Below, one piece after another: positions 16,559-28,795 of a DNA stretch of 64,000 nt (its first letter is position 1; each line of letters starts with the position of its first letter). Origin of the DNA: Nocardia sp. NBC_00403 (GTDB lineage: Bacteria; Actinomycetota; Actinomycetes; Mycobacteriales; Mycobacteriaceae). Under the pieces are notes generated by a model. The model did not search any database. It was not told where the DNA came from and saw nothing but the letters and a program-made list of their open reading frames with translations. The stretch is taken from contig NZ_CP107939.1 in the NCBI RefSeq assembly GCF_036046055.1, positions 1,736,001-1,800,000 on the forward strand, read 5' to 3'. The position numbers and the translations under genes are program-made.

Positions 16559-18229
16559 ATGGGCCTCGAATGGGACCTGGCCGCCGACGTAGTCGTGGTC
16601 GGATACGGCGCCGCGGGTGCGGCGGCCGCGCTGGAAGCGACGGATGCGGGTGCGCAGGTACTGGTACTGGAGCGGTTCGCCGGTGGCGGTGCATCGGCGT
16701 TGTCCGGCGGCATCATCTACGCGGGCGGCGGCACATCGGTGCAGCAAGAAGCGGGTGTGCGTGATACGCCGGAGCAGATGCTCGCCTATCTCGAGCGTGA
16801 AGTCGGCACCGCTGTCACACCCGAGACGCTGCGTCGCTTCGTGGCCGAGAGCCCCGCGATGATCGAGTGGCTGAAGGGCCACGGCGTGCCGTTCGAGGCG
16901 TCGCTGTGTCCGTACAAGACCTCGTATCCGAACGACAGCTACTACCTCTACTACTCGGGCAGTGAGGTTTCCGGCTACGGCCGCGAGGTCGCGACGCCCG
17001 CGCAGCGCGGTCATCGGGTCAAGGGCAAGGGCACTTCCGGCAAGAAGCTGACCGGCCCGCTGGCCGCATCGGCCTCCCGGCGTGGTGTGCGGGTGGAAAC
17101 CCTCACGCAGGCAACCCGTTTGATCGTCGATGACGACGGCACCGTGATCGGCGTCGAATGCCGGACGCTGCGCGATGCCCCCGGCCGGATCAGGGATCGC
17201 TACACCCGGATGGCGAAAATCGCCGCCAAGCCGGGCATTTACTATCCACCGCTGCGCAAAGCCATGGAACGACAGCTGGCGAAGATGGATCGGCGCTACC
17301 GCACCACTATTCGGATCCAGGCCAGGCGCGGCGTGGTGCTCAGCGCGGGCGGGTTCATCGCCAATCGCGCGATGCTGCAGGAGCACGGGCCGCGGTACCG
17401 CGGTGGCCTCGCCCTCGGCACCACCGGCGACGACGGCAGTGGAATCCTGATGGCGCAGCAGGTCGGCGCGGCGACCGATCGGATGGGCAATATCTCGGCC
17501 TGGCGATTCATCTTGCCGCCCAGCGCTTTTACCGGTGCGGTGCTGGTCGACGCGGACGGCAGGCGGGTGATCGACGAAACCAGGTACGGCGCGGCAGTCG
17601 GGCACGCGCTGATCACCGAGCACGACGGCAAAGGCTGGCTGCTCGCCGATGACGACCTCATGCGCACCGCCATCTCGCAGATCGGCGGCCAATCCGCCTG
17701 GTTCCAGCGCGGACAGTTCGAGGCGATGCGGCGGACCGCGGTGCGCGGCGTGACCCTGGACGCGGTGGCGGCGAAGGCCGGTGTCGACGCGGACGGCTTG
17801 CGTGCCACCGTGGCCGCCCACAATGCCGCCATCGAGAACGGCACCCCCGACCCGGTCGGCAAGCCCGCCGAATTCACCAAAACGGTAGGGGCAGGGCCGT
17901 TCTGGATGTTGGATGTGGGTATCAAGCCGAGTGTCATCAACCCGTGTCCGATGCTCACCCTCGGCGGCGTTGTCGTCGACGAAGGCACCGGAGCAGTGAA
18001 ATCGGCTGCCGGAATCGATATTCCCGGCCTGTACGCGGCGGGACGGACAGCGGTCGGGATCTGCTCGGACTCCTATGTCAGCGGATTGTCTCTTGCCGAC
18101 TGCATCTACTCCGGCCGTCGCGCGGGAAAGTCCGCGGCAGGCAGCGAAACCAGCTCGCGGGCGGCCGCGTCCGAAGGGGTCCTTGCACGGGCCGCGATGC
18201 CCGAGCCGACAACAGTGGAAGGAAACTAG
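16559..18229 (+). CDS. FAD-dependent steroid dehydrogenase, delta4-(5alpha)-type
   Basis: The 556-residue protein has an FAD-binding motif VVVVGYGAAGAAAALEA (10-26) and GGGASALSGGIIYAGGGT (about 40-57). YYSGSE, PAQRGHR and the C-terminal SYVSGLSLADCIYSGRRAG follow. This pattern resembles, from memory, 3-ketosteroid delta4-(5alpha)-dehydrogenases rather than KstD; such enzymes oxidise 5alpha-3-ketosteroids to 4-ene steroids. It is divergent from kstD and is followed one base later by hsaE, so it heads the hsaEGF operon. A different 3-ketosteroid or acyl substrate remains possible. Confidence 0.7.
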   Translation: MGLEWDLAADVVVVGYGAAGAAAALEATDAGAQVLVLERFAGGGASALSGGIIYAGGGTSVQQEAGVRDTPEQMLAYLEREVGTAVTPETLRRFVAESPAMIEWLKGHGVPFEASLCPYKTSYPNDSYYLYYSGSEVSGYGREVATPAQRGHRVKGKGTSGKKLTGPLAASASRRGVRVETLTQATRLIVDDDGTVIGVECRTLRDAPGRIRDRYTRMAKIAAKPGIYYPPLRKAMERQLAKMDRRYRTTIRIQARRGVVLSAGGFIANRAMLQEHGPRYRGGLALGTTGDDGSGILMAQQVGAATDRMGNISAWRFILPPSAFTGAVLVDADGRRVIDETRYGAAVGHALITEHDGKGWLLADDDLMRTAISQIGGQSAWFQRGQFEAMRRTAVRGVTLDAVAAKAGVDADGLRATVAAHNAAIENGTPDPVGKPAEFTKTVGAGPFWMLDVGIKPSVINPCPMLTLGGVVVDEGTGAVKSAAGIDIPGLYAAGRTAVGICSDSYVSGLSLADCIYSGRRAGKSAAGSETSSRAAASEGVLARAAMPEPTTVEGN

Positions 18230-18230
18230 C

Positions 18231-19016
18231 GTGCTGTCCGACTCGGTACGAACCGAATTGGCCGATGAACTCGAAGTCGCCGAGCGCGACCGGGTGGCCA
18301 TCGACCCCCTCGTCGCCAGGCATCCCGATATCGATGTCGTCGACGCCTATGAGATCCAGCTGATCAATATTCGGCGCAAGCTCGACAACGGGGCCACGGT
18401 GGTCGGCCACAAGGTCGGGCTCTCATCGCTCGCGATGCAGCAGATGATGGGCGTCGACGAACCCGACTACGGTCATCTCCTCGCGGACATGGAGGTCTTC
18501 GAGGACGTTCCGGTCGAAGCGTCGCGCTACCTGTTCCCGCGAGTGGAGGTCGAGGTCGGCTTCGTGCTCGGCGCCGACCTGCCCGGCGAAGACTGCACCG
18601 AGGCCGATGTGCTCGCCGCGACGGTCGCCTACGCGCCGTCCATCGAACTGATCGATTCCAGGATCAAGGACTGGAAGATCGGGCTCGCCGACACCATCTC
18701 CGACAATGCGTCTTCCGCGGGCTTCGTGCTCGGCGCGGCACGGGTCGCGCCGAAAGAGCTGGATATCAAGGCCATCGACGCCGTGCTCACCCGCAACGGT
18801 GAGGTGGTCGCGGAGGGCCGCAGCGACGCGGTGCTCGGTGATCCGGTCATCGCGGTGGCGTGGCTGGCCCGCAAGGTCGCCGGTTTCGGCGTGCGTTTGA
18901 AGGCCGGCGACATCGTGTTGCCCGGTTCCTGTACCCGTGCCATCGACGCCCGCCCTGGCGATGCGTTCCACGCCGAGTTCGCCGGACTCGGTTCTGTTCG
19001 TTTGCAATTCAAGTAG
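18231..19016 (+). CDS. hsaE: 2-hydroxyhexa-2,4-dienoate hydratase HsaE
   Basis: HsaE hydrates the 2-hydroxydienoate released from steroid rings A/B by HsaD, giving 4-hydroxy-2-oxohexanoate. The 261 residues equal the length recalled for M. tuberculosis HsaE. Family segments visible are [26 protein letters not shown] (metal-binding Glu residues) and [15 protein letters not shown]. The GTG start at 18231 follows GGAAGG. The order hsaE-hsaG-hsaF matches the M. tuberculosis operon. Confidence 0.93.
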   Translation: MLSDSVRTELADELEVAERDRVAIDPLVARHPDIDVVDAYEIQLINIRRKLDNGATVVGHKVGLSSLAMQQMMGVDEPDYGHLLADMEVFEDVPVEASRYLFPRVEVEVGFVLGADLPGEDCTEADVLAATVAYAPSIELIDSRIKDWKIGLADTISDNASSAGFVLGAARVAPKELDIKAIDAVLTRNGEVVAEGRSDAVLGDPVIAVAWLARKVAGFGVRLKAGDIVLPGSCTRAIDARPGDAFHAEFAGLGSVRLQFK

Positions 19017-19026
19017 GAGGCCTGCC

Positions 19027-19938
19027 GTGTCCGAAACGGGGACCGTCACCGCCGCGATCGTCGGATCCGGCAATATCAGCACCGATCTGCTGTACAAACT
19101 ACTGCGCTCCACCACGGTGGAACCGCGCTGGATGATCGGCATCGACCCGGAGAGCGAGGGTCTGAAGCGGGCTCGCGGGCTGGGGCTGGAGACCTCGCAC
19201 GAGGGCGTCGACTGGCTGCTCGGCCAGTCCGAGCTGCCGGACCTCGTCTTCGAGGCGACCTCGGCGTACGTGCACCGCGCCGCCGCGCCGCGGTACGCCG
19301 AAGCCGGCATCCGCGCGGTCGATCTCACGCCCGCCGCCGTCGGACCCGCCGTGGTGCCGCCGGTGAACCTCGGCGCGAATGTCGATGCGCCGAACGTCAA
19401 TATGATCACCTGCGGTGGCCAGGCCACCATCCCGATCGTTGCGGCCGTGTCGCGCGTGGTGCCGGTCGCCTACGCCGAGATCGTCGCCTCGGTGTCGTCG
19501 GTTTCCGCCGGACCGGGCACGCGCGCCAATATCGACGAATTCACCAAGACCACCTCGCGTGGCGTGGAGACCATCGGTGGCGCCGAGCGCGGCAAGGCGA
19601 TCATCATCCTGAACCCGGCCGAGCCGCCGATGATCATGCGCGACACCATTTTCTGCGCGATCCCGGAAGACGCCGATACCGAAGCCATCGCCGAATCCAT
19701 CCACCGGATGGTCGCCGATATCCAGCAGTATGTGCCGGGCTACCGGCTGCTCAACGAGCCGCAGTTCGATCCGCCGTCGGTGATTTCCGGTGGTATGGCG
19801 AAGGTTTCGGTGTTCGTCGAGGTCGAGGGTGCGGGCGACTTCCTGCCACCGTACGCGGGCAATCTCGACATCATGACCGCCGCGGCCACGCAGGTCGGCG
19901 AGGTCATGGCCAAGCAGATCCTCTCGGCCCGGGTGTAA
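19027..19938 (+). CDS. hsaG: Acylating propanal/acetaldehyde dehydrogenase HsaG
   Basis: HsaG oxidises the propanal channelled from HsaF to propionyl-CoA with NAD and CoA. The 303-residue protein has an N-terminal Rossmann motif [17 protein letters not shown] (9-25) and the catalytic Cys at position 129 in [11 protein letters not shown]. The GTG start at 19027 is preceded by AGGAGG, which begins at the hsaE stop. It forms a bifunctional complex with HsaF, encoded next. Confidence 0.94.
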   Translation: MSETGTVTAAIVGSGNISTDLLYKLLRSTTVEPRWMIGIDPESEGLKRARGLGLETSHEGVDWLLGQSELPDLVFEATSAYVHRAAAPRYAEAGIRAVDLTPAAVGPAVVPPVNLGANVDAPNVNMITCGGQATIPIVAAVSRVVPVAYAEIVASVSSVSAGPGTRANIDEFTKTTSRGVETIGGAERGKAIIILNPAEPPMIMRDTIFCAIPEDADTEAIAESIHRMVADIQQYVPGYRLLNEPQFDPPSVISGGMAKVSVFVEVEGAGDFLPPYAGNLDIMTAAATQVGEVMAKQILSARV

Positions 19939-19950
19939 GGAGCTCCAACC

Positions 19951-20985
19951 ATGACATATTCCGCAGAACTCGACATCCGCGTCACCGACACCTCGCTGCG
20001 CGACGGCTCGCATCACAAGCGCCATCAGTTCACCGGCGAGGATGTCCGCAATATTGTCGCGGCCCTCGACGGTGCAGGCGTTCCGGTCATCGAGGTGACC
20101 CACGGCGACGGCCTCGGTGGCTCCTCGTTCAACTACGGCTTCTCGAAAACCCCTGAGCAGGAACTGGTCAAGATCGCCGCCGAGACGGCGAAGCAGGCCA
20201 AGATCGCCGTGCTGATGCTGCCCGGTGTCGGCGTCAAGGAAGACATCAAGGTCTCCCAGGACAACGGCGCCTCGATCTGCCGCATCGCCACCCACTGCAC
20301 CGAGGCCGACGTCTCGATCCAGCACTTCGGCCTCGCGCGCGAACTCGGCCTGGAAACCGTCGGCTTCCTGATGATGTCGCACACCCAGCCGCCGGAGGCG
20401 CTCGCCAAGCAGGCCCGCATCATGGCCGACGCGGGCTGCCAGTGCGTGTACGTGGTGGATTCGGCAGGAGCCCTTGTCCTGGAACAGGTTTCCGATCGCG
20501 TGGCGGCCCTCGTCGCGGAACTGGGCGATGACGCCCAGGTGGGTTTCCACGGCCACGAGAACCTGGACCTCGCGGTCGCCAACTCGGTCTACGCGGTCCG
20601 TGCGGGCGCCAAGCAGATCGACGGCAGCGCCCGCCGTTTCGGCGCGGGCGCGGGCAACACGCCCGTCGAAGCCTTCATCGGCGTCTGCGACAAGCTCGGC
20701 ATCGAGACCGGCATCGACTTCTTCGCCATCGCCGACGCCGCCGAAGACGTCGTCCGCCCCGTCATGCCTCAGGAATGCCTTCTGGATCGCCAAGCCCTCA
20801 TGATGGGCTACGCGGGCGTCTACTCCAGCTTCCTCAAGCACGCCGAACGCCAAGCCGAACGCTACGGCGTCTCGGCCGCCGAAATGCTGGTCCGCGCAGG
20901 CAAACGCAAACTGGTCGGCGGCCAGGAAGACCAGCTCATCGATATCGCCCTGGAACTCCAGCGCGAAGCGACCGTCTCAGCCTGA
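19951..20985 (+). CDS. hsaF: 4-hydroxy-2-oxohexanoate aldolase HsaF
   Basis: HsaF cleaves 4-hydroxy-2-oxohexanoate into pyruvate and propanal. The 344-residue HMGL-type TIM barrel shows [15 protein letters not shown] (about 13-27, catalytic Arg and metal-binding Asp) and [13 protein letters not shown] (about 196-208, metal-binding His pair). A C-terminal DmpG communication domain contacts HsaG. It is the last gene of the operon and is followed by a strong hairpin. Confidence 0.95.
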   Translation: MTYSAELDIRVTDTSLRDGSHHKRHQFTGEDVRNIVAALDGAGVPVIEVTHGDGLGGSSFNYGFSKTPEQELVKIAAETAKQAKIAVLMLPGVGVKEDIKVSQDNGASICRIATHCTEADVSIQHFGLARELGLETVGFLMMSHTQPPEALAKQARIMADAGCQCVYVVDSAGALVLEQVSDRVAALVAELGDDAQVGFHGHENLDLAVANSVYAVRAGAKQIDGSARRFGAGAGNTPVEAFIGVCDKLGIETGIDFFAIADAAEDVVRPVMPQECLLDRQALMMGYAGVYSSFLKHAERQAERYGVSAAEMLVRAGKRKLVGGQEDQLIDIALELQREATVSA

Positions 20986-21003
20986 CCCCGTCTCGGCGCC
21001 ACC

Positions 21004-21038
21004 AGGGCCGCGCCCGGCCACCAGCCGGCCGCGGCCCT
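21004..21038 (+). terminator. Terminator hairpin after hsaF
   Basis: AGGGCCGCG (21004-21012) pairs with CGCGGCCCT (21030-21038), with further CCGGC/GCCGG pairing inside. It begins 19 bases after the hsaF stop and is not followed by a U-tract. Confidence 0.75.
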
Positions 21039-21227
21039 TCGGTTGCCACAATCGAAGTTCCCACTTCGCGCGGGCATTTCCTCTTGGTTACCCGGCTTCT
21101 ATACTGGCCAGTGCAAGCCTGGTCGGGTGTCGGCAGTGGTCTTCGGCGGTCGGCGTTCGATGGTTACCCAATCGAGGTCGCTTTGCGGGTCGGTGTAGCG
21201 GCCGAAGCCTCTCGCGAGGAGGGCTGC

Positions 21228-21755
21228 ATGACTGATCCGGTCCACACAAAGGTCTGTTTGACCTGCCGGGAGTACGCGGATCCCGCGTTGGCGGTGTTTC
21301 TGGTTCCGGAGCCGCTGGTCCGTGGCGGATGCATTCTGCATCTGTTGGAGCAGACGCCGCTCACTTCCGCGGCCCCGCATCTCGATGCCGGTTTGATGGA
21401 ACTGGTCCAAACCCAGGTCGAGCCGTACAGCTCCGTGCGTGCGGAGTTCCGGGATTTCCCCGCGCGACTACCCGACTACGCGCGCACCCGCGCCATCCTG
21501 CACGACCACTTGATCATCGATCCCGCCCCGATCGGCCTGGACACCGCCGACACCGCCGATATGACGCGCCTGGCATCACTCCCGGAACTCCCGATCGGCC
21601 CCCGGCGCGTCGACGACTTCCAGGACTACGCCGTCCGCATAGCCATGCTGGCCATCTACCGTCATTTCGAAATCGACCAGCGCATTCCCCTCCTTTACCA
21701 CGGCTACGCCGATCCCACGAACGGCTGGTTCGCCCTCCGCGCCGCCTCCGCCTGA
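21228..21755 (+). CDS. Hypothetical protein, unknown family
   Basis: The 175-residue protein starts at an ATG preceded by GAGGAGGG (21215). It is mixed alpha/beta with no signal peptide. It has two Cys at the N-terminus (VCLTCREY, a CxxC) and a Trp-containing C-terminus (GYADPTNGWFALRA). No family is recognised. It stands alone between the hsaF terminator and the convergent hsaB gene, so membership of the steroid regulon is not supported; no KstR box is visible upstream. Confidence 0.6.
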   Translation: MTDPVHTKVCLTCREYADPALAVFLVPEPLVRGGCILHLLEQTPLTSAAPHLDAGLMELVQTQVEPYSSVRAEFRDFPARLPDYARTRAILHDHLIIDPAPIGLDTADTADMTRLASLPELPIGPRRVDDFQDYAVRIAMLAIYRHFEIDQRIPLLYHGYADPTNGWFALRAASA

Positions 21756-21792
21756 GCTCCGAATCGGGAGTGCACCCAATCACTACATGGGG

Positions 21793-22388
21793 CTACAGCC
21801 AGGTGTCCAACGTCGTCGTGGTGAGGAAGTGCTCGAGGTCGTGGCGCCAGGGGGCCGGGACGGTCTTGTCCGGTTCGATGGCGCTGTACTGGCCGCGGTA
21901 GAACAACAGCGGCCTGCCGGAGGTGGTCGACTCCGACAGGGCCAGCACTCGGCCGATCACGATGTAGTGATCGCCGCCGTCGACGACGCTGTCCACCGTG
22001 CACTGGATGGTGGCCAAGGCATCGTCCAGGAGCGGAAGCTCCAGTTCTGAAGTGTGCCAACTGGTTTCGGCGAACTTGTCGGGTTCGCGGGAACCGAAGC
22101 GGGCACACAGCTGCTGCTGCTGCTCGGCGAGGACATTCACGCAGAAGCGCCCGGACTGTTCGATCGCCGCCCAGGACCGTGAGGTCTTGGTGGGGCAGAA
22201 CAGCACCAGTGGCGGTTCGAGGGAGAGGGCGGCGAACGACTGGCAGGCGAACCCTATCGGGGCGCTGTCACCATCGAAGGTGGTGATCACCGTGATGCCG
22301 GTGGCGAACTGGCCGAGTACGTTGCGGAACTGCCGTCCGTCGATGGCGGGATGATCTTCAGTTGTCATGGTGTCGCTCGCCCCGTTCA

Positions 22389-22389
<1 letters not shown>
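21793..22389 (-). CDS. hsaB: Flavin reductase HsaB
   Basis: HsaB supplies reduced FMN to the 3-HSA hydroxylase HsaA. The protein has the flavin reductase-like split barrel with FATGITVITTFDG, PIGFACQSFAALSLEPPLVL and FCPTKTSRSW, and ends WRHDLEHFLTTTTLDTWL like the mycobacterial homologue. The ATG at 22389 overlaps the hsaC stop (TAATG), which favours coupled translation and a 198-residue product. A second ATG at 22368 would give 191 residues, closer to the recalled family length. Confidence 0.92.
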
Positions 22390-25406
<3,017 letters not shown>

Positions 25407-25419
25407 TTGCCTCTGAGAC

Positions 25420-25433
25420 TAGAACAGGTTCTT
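25420..25433. promoter_or_regulatory. KstR-like box at hsaA
   Basis: TAGAACAGGTTCTT fits TnnAACnnGTTnnA except the last base; its core AGAACAGGTTCT is symmetric. It lies 13 bases from the hsaA start. Confidence 0.7.
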
Positions 25434-25522
25434 ATTTATGTCGAGAACCGCCGTTCATCTCGAACAAAGTATGGACATGTGCTGGAAGTAGGCCGAATCG
25501 CTGGCGTGTAACGCGACATTTT

Positions 25523-25536
25523 TGTAACGTGTTCTA
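25523..25536. promoter_or_regulatory. KstR box at kshA
   Basis: TGTAACGTGTTCTA matches TnnAACnnGTTnnA exactly, 23 bases before the kshA start, with the RBS AGAAGGAGGAGG directly after it. Confidence 0.85.
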
Positions 25537-25559
25537 GTACAGAAGGAGGAGGAATCGCG

Positions 25560-26771
25560 ATGGCAGTTACCCCACAGGGGAGCGGTGCGAAGGTTCGAGA
25601 GCTCGATGTGGGCTCCGCACCCACCCGATATGCGCGGGGATGGCATTGCCTCGGTCTGGCGAAGTCGTTCCGCGACGGCAAGCCGCACGCCGTCGAGGTG
25701 TTCGGCACCAAACTCGTGATCTGGGCCGATACCAATGACGAACTGCGGGTGCTCGATGCCTACTGCAGGCACATGGGTGGCGACCTGAGCATGGGCGAGG
25801 TCAAGGGCGACGACATCGCCTGTCCGTTCCACGACTGGCGCTGGGGCGCCAGTGGCAAGTGCACGGCGATTCCCTATGCGCGGCGGGTGCCGCCGCTGGC
25901 GCGTACCAGGAAGTGGACAACGCTGGAGCGCAACGGTCAGCTGTTCGTCTGGCACGACCACGAGGGCAGCCAGCCGCCGCCGGAAATCACCATTCCGCAC
26001 ATCGAGGGTCCGTACACGGACTCCGACGGCAATCCGACCGAGCAGCTCGACAGCGGATGGACCGACTGGACCTGGAACTCCCTGTTGATCGAGGGCGCGA
26101 ACTGCCGCGAGATCATCGACAACGTGGTCGACATGGCCCACTTCTTCTATATCCACTTCGCCTTCCCGACGTACTTCAAGAACGTTTTCGAGGGGCACAT
26201 CGCCACCCAGTTCCTGGAGACCAAGGGCCGTCCCGACATCGGCATGGCCTCCAAGTACGGCGGCGATACCCTGCTGAAGTCGGAGGCGTCGTACTTCGGG
26301 CCGTCGTACATGATCAATCCGCTGATCAATATCTACAGCGGGTACGAGGTCAAGAGCGTCCTGATCAATTGCCACTACCCGGTGTCGCAGGACTCTTTCA
26401 TGCTGCAGTGGGGCATCACGCTGGAGAAGCCGCAGGGCGTCGACGGTGAGATGGCCGACAAGCTGGCGGCGAAGATGACCGAGGGCATCAGTGTCGGCTT
26501 CCTGCAGGACGTCGAGATCTGGAAGCACAAGTCCAAGGTCGAAAACCCGCTGCTGTGCGAGGAAGACGGCCCCGTCTACCAGCTGCGTCGCTGGTATGAC
26601 CAGTTCTACGTCGATCTGGCCGACGTGACGGAGAAGATGACGCAGCGCTTCGAGTTCGAGGTGGACACCACCAAGGCCAACGAGGCGTGGGAGGCCGAGG
26701 TTGCGGAGAATCTGCGGCGCAAGGCGGAGGCCGACGCGGCCGAGGCCAATCAAGCGGAGGCAGGTGTCTGA
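25560..26771 (+). CDS. kshA: 3-ketosteroid 9alpha-hydroxylase oxygenase KshA
   Basis: KshA is the terminal Rieske oxygenase that 9alpha-hydroxylates ADD or androstenedione, causing ring B opening together with KstD. The 403 residues include the Rieske [2Fe-2S] ligands C69, H71 (CRHMGGD) and C88, H91 (CPFHDW), and the mononuclear iron site in DNVVDMAHFFYIHF. The Lys/Glu-rich C-terminal tail (EAEVAENLRRKAEADAAEA) is a likely extended helix. It needs the reductase KshB, which is not in this window. The stop overlaps the next gene (TGATG). Confidence 0.95.
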   Translation: MAVTPQGSGAKVRELDVGSAPTRYARGWHCLGLAKSFRDGKPHAVEVFGTKLVIWADTNDELRVLDAYCRHMGGDLSMGEVKGDDIACPFHDWRWGASGKCTAIPYARRVPPLARTRKWTTLERNGQLFVWHDHEGSQPPPEITIPHIEGPYTDSDGNPTEQLDSGWTDWTWNSLLIEGANCREIIDNVVDMAHFFYIHFAFPTYFKNVFEGHIATQFLETKGRPDIGMASKYGGDTLLKSEASYFGPSYMINPLINIYSGYEVKSVLINCHYPVSQDSFMLQWGITLEKPQGVDGEMADKLAAKMTEGISVGFLQDVEIWKHKSKVENPLLCEEDGPVYQLRRWYDQFYVDLADVTEKMTQRFEFEVDTTKANEAWEAEVAENLRRKAEADAAEANQAEAGV

Positions 26772-27100
26772 TGGCTGCGACCTGGGCCAAAGCACCCGAC
26801 TTCGCCGACCAGCCGACTCGGCGGGCCGCGGTGCAGGCCCAGACCGTGGTCGACAAACAGCGCTACCTGGAGGACGGCCTCACCCCGCTGCGGTGTCAGG
26901 CATGCGACAGCGAAGTCCTGGTGCGCAAGAGCAGTTCGCACCAGACCTCGGTGCAGTGGAAGGGCAATCCCGCCGCCCACTGCCCGGTCTTCGCCCAACT
27001 CGCGGCCAAGGGAAACGCACCCGGCCGCCCCGACTCCTGCCCGAACTTGGAGAAGACCATCAAGTGGGCGGTGGACGAAGGCGTCATCGAAGTTCCGTGA
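26771..27100 (+). CDS. Small Cys-rich protein coupled to kshA (Rv3527-like)
   Basis: The 109-residue protein starts on the kshA stop codon, so the two are translationally coupled. It has four Cys: CQAC at about 44-47 (CxxC), HCPVF, and SCPNLEK near 95, a pattern that could hold zinc or an iron-sulfur cluster. The M. tuberculosis gene after kshA (Rv3527) is also a short uncharacterised protein, and I take this as its counterpart by position. A role in KshA assembly or electron transfer is only an inference. Confidence 0.72.
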   Translation: MAATWAKAPDFADQPTRRAAVQAQTVVDKQRYLEDGLTPLRCQACDSEVLVRKSSSHQTSVQWKGNPAAHCPVFAQLAAKGNAPGRPDSCPNLEKTIKWAVDEGVIEVP

Positions 27101-27211
27101 TACCGGATCAGGCCTGAGTGGCCGCTATTCGGCGGAAGTGCGCAATCCTGCACGTTTTCCGGGGATGGAACCTGCGCGCATACCAGCACTAGCAGGGCTC
27201 GAACCCGCTGC

Positions 27212-27622
27212 TCAGTCCAAACGGAAGTCGGCGAAATCGAAGCCGGGCGAGACGATGCAGCTCACCAGTGCATAGTCTGCGCCCGCAGGTCGCGCGGCCT
27301 GGCTGACACCGCCGGGCACCACCGCCTGCAATACCTGACCGTGCTCGACATCGGGACCGAGGATGATCTCCTCGCCACCGATGTCGAGCACCAATGGTCC
27401 GCCGCGGTGCCACAGCCACACCTCGTCCGATTGCACCGTGTGCGGTGCGGACCTCTCGCCGGGCAGCAGCAAGAAGTAGATCCCGGTCGCGCTCGCGCGC
27501 ATACCCGTGTACCCCTCGGGCGTGAATTCCACAGCGCTGCGCCATGTTTCCCGATACCAGCCGCCCTCCGGGTGCGGTTCCAGATCGAGTGCGACGGCGA
27601 GCGGCGGGCGAGTGTCGGTCAT
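27212..27622 (-). CDS. DUF985 cupin protein
   Basis: The 136-residue single cupin domain has the DUF985 opening motif LEPHPEGGWYRETWRS (about 13-28), then YFLLLPGERSAPHTVQSDEVWLWH split over about 48-72 and a C-terminal SPGFDFADFRL. Family members are small metal-free or metal-binding cupins of unclear role, sometimes compared with sugar epimerases. It reads in the same direction as the paralogous NAD(P)-binding gene 18 bp upstream and may be co-transcribed with it. Confidence 0.82.
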   Translation of the reverse strand: MTDTRPPLAVALDLEPHPEGGWYRETWRSAVEFTPEGYTGMRASATGIYFLLLPGERSAPHTVQSDEVWLWHRGGPLVLDIGGEEIILGPDVEHGQVLQAVVPGGVSQAARPAGADYALVSCIVSPGFDFADFRLD

Positions 27623-27640
27623 GAATCGACTATGCCCGAC

Positions 27641-28699
27641 TCACAGCTCTTCGATGCGCCAGGTGATGCCGAAGGGCGTGAGCGCGTCGAGGAAGTCGGT
27701 GGCGTCGAAGGCCTCGGCCGCGGCGAGTGCGCCCGGCTTGCTCGTGCCTTCGGCGAGCCGGATGGCGGCCTCCACGGCCATCAGCGCCGAATCGCGGTAG
27801 GTGTGGCCGCCGCTCACGATGCCGCGGACGCGGTCGCCATTGGTGCCATAGGCGTCGACGACGAGGTCGTAGCGCAGGTCCGAGCTGGGATTCTCGGGCA
27901 GCGATTCGATGATCTCCGCGGTGAAGCCGCTCAGTGTGTTGTGGACCTGCGTGGGCAGCACGCCCTCGACGTGGGAAACATCCGAGTGCCGGGGGATGGT
28001 GAGCACCGGCGGCAGTGGGAATTTCGTGACGGCGGTGGGTTCGGTGTCGCCCGGGATCGTCAGCTCCACATGCTTGATCGTTGCGCCGGTGCGGAATTCA
28101 CCGTCCGCGAAGTGCCAGCCGCCGCTGCGGAACCAGTCGAGGTTGGCGAACACCGTTTTCGCGCTGCCTTTGGAGCCGTTCCCGCCGCTCTTGCTCAGAT
28201 GGCTGAGCACGATTTCGGCGGGACCTGGCACAGCGCGGGAAGTCAGGTAGCCGAGCAGATCGCCGGGCAGGCTGCTATCGGTGATCCCGGAAACGACGGT
28301 GACACCGGCCGCCTCGGCGCGGGCCGCGTAGTCGTCGAACACCTGCTTCGAGAACCGTTGCTCGCCGGAGATATCGGTGTAGTGCGCTCCGGCGTCGATC
28401 GCGGCCGCGAGCACCGCCGCGCCGTGATCGATGTAGGAGTGCAGGCTGCTGATCACCGCGTCCACGCCGCTGAACGCGGCAACGAGAGCGTCGTGGTCGG
28501 TGAGCGCTGCCACCCGGATCTCCGCGGCCGGGATGTCCGCGGCTGCGGCGGCGGCACGCAGGCGATCGGCATTGCGGCCCACCAGGATCGGGGTGACGCC
28601 GCGGCGATCCAGTTCGGTGAGCAGGTGGCCGCCGGTGACGCCGGTGGCGCCGTAGACGGCGATCGTCTTGGTGGTTCCGGTGGCGTTCGTGTTTGTCAT
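27641..28699 (-). CDS. Saccharopine dehydrogenase-like NAD(P)-binding protein, paralogue 1
   Basis: The 352-residue protein has an N-terminal Rossmann motif KTIAVYGATGVTGGHLLTEL (about 11-30), then VISSLHSYIDHGAAVLAAA and GAHYTDISGEQ, the hallmark of the saccharopine dehydrogenase/trans-enoyl reductase-like family. The substrate is unknown. It is closely similar over its whole length to the protein at 29778-30833, with a divergent AraC gene between them. A 61-base promoter segment upstream is also shared. Confidence 0.82.
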   Translation of the reverse strand: MTNTNATGTTKTIAVYGATGVTGGHLLTELDRRGVTPILVGRNADRLRAAAAAADIPAAEIRVAALTDHDALVAAFSGVDAVISSLHSYIDHGAAVLAAAIDAGAHYTDISGEQRFSKQVFDDYAARAEAAGVTVVSGITDSSLPGDLLGYLTSRAVPGPAEIVLSHLSKSGGNGSKGSAKTVFANLDWFRSGGWHFADGEFRTGATIKHVELTIPGDTEPTAVTKFPLPPVLTIPRHSDVSHVEGVLPTQVHNTLSGFTAEIIESLPENPSSDLRYDLVVDAYGTNGDRVRGIVSGGHTYRDSALMAVEAAIRLAEGTSKPGALAAAEAFDATDFLDALTPFGITWRIEEL

Positions 28700-28760
28700 G
28701 AGCCCAACGGTATTGCTGGATTCTGGGTGAATCCATGGCTATTTTGCTCAGAATCATGTC
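28700..28760. promoter_or_regulatory. Upstream region shared with paralogue 2
   Basis: The 61 bases before the start codon at 28699 align without gaps with 30834-30894 upstream of the second paralogue; about 37 of 61 positions agree by hand count. Conserved blocks include GACAT, GAGC, CCAT and CGTT (minus-strand reading). It probably holds the binding site of the AraC regulator, which starts 36 bp further on. Confidence 0.55.
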
Positions 28761-28795
28761 CTGAGCGCTCAACGATTAAGCGCTATGGTGAGTGG

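Noticed and set aside
14861..18229. Continuous 1122-codon plus-strand frame
   Set aside because: The first 566 codons are antisense to kstD; real coding starts at 16559 with an RBS and FAD motif.
14744..18301. Continuous 1185-codon minus-strand frame
   Set aside because: Only residues from 16444 leftward are KstD. The rest runs antisense through the flavin dehydrogenase, has no domain and results from high GC content.
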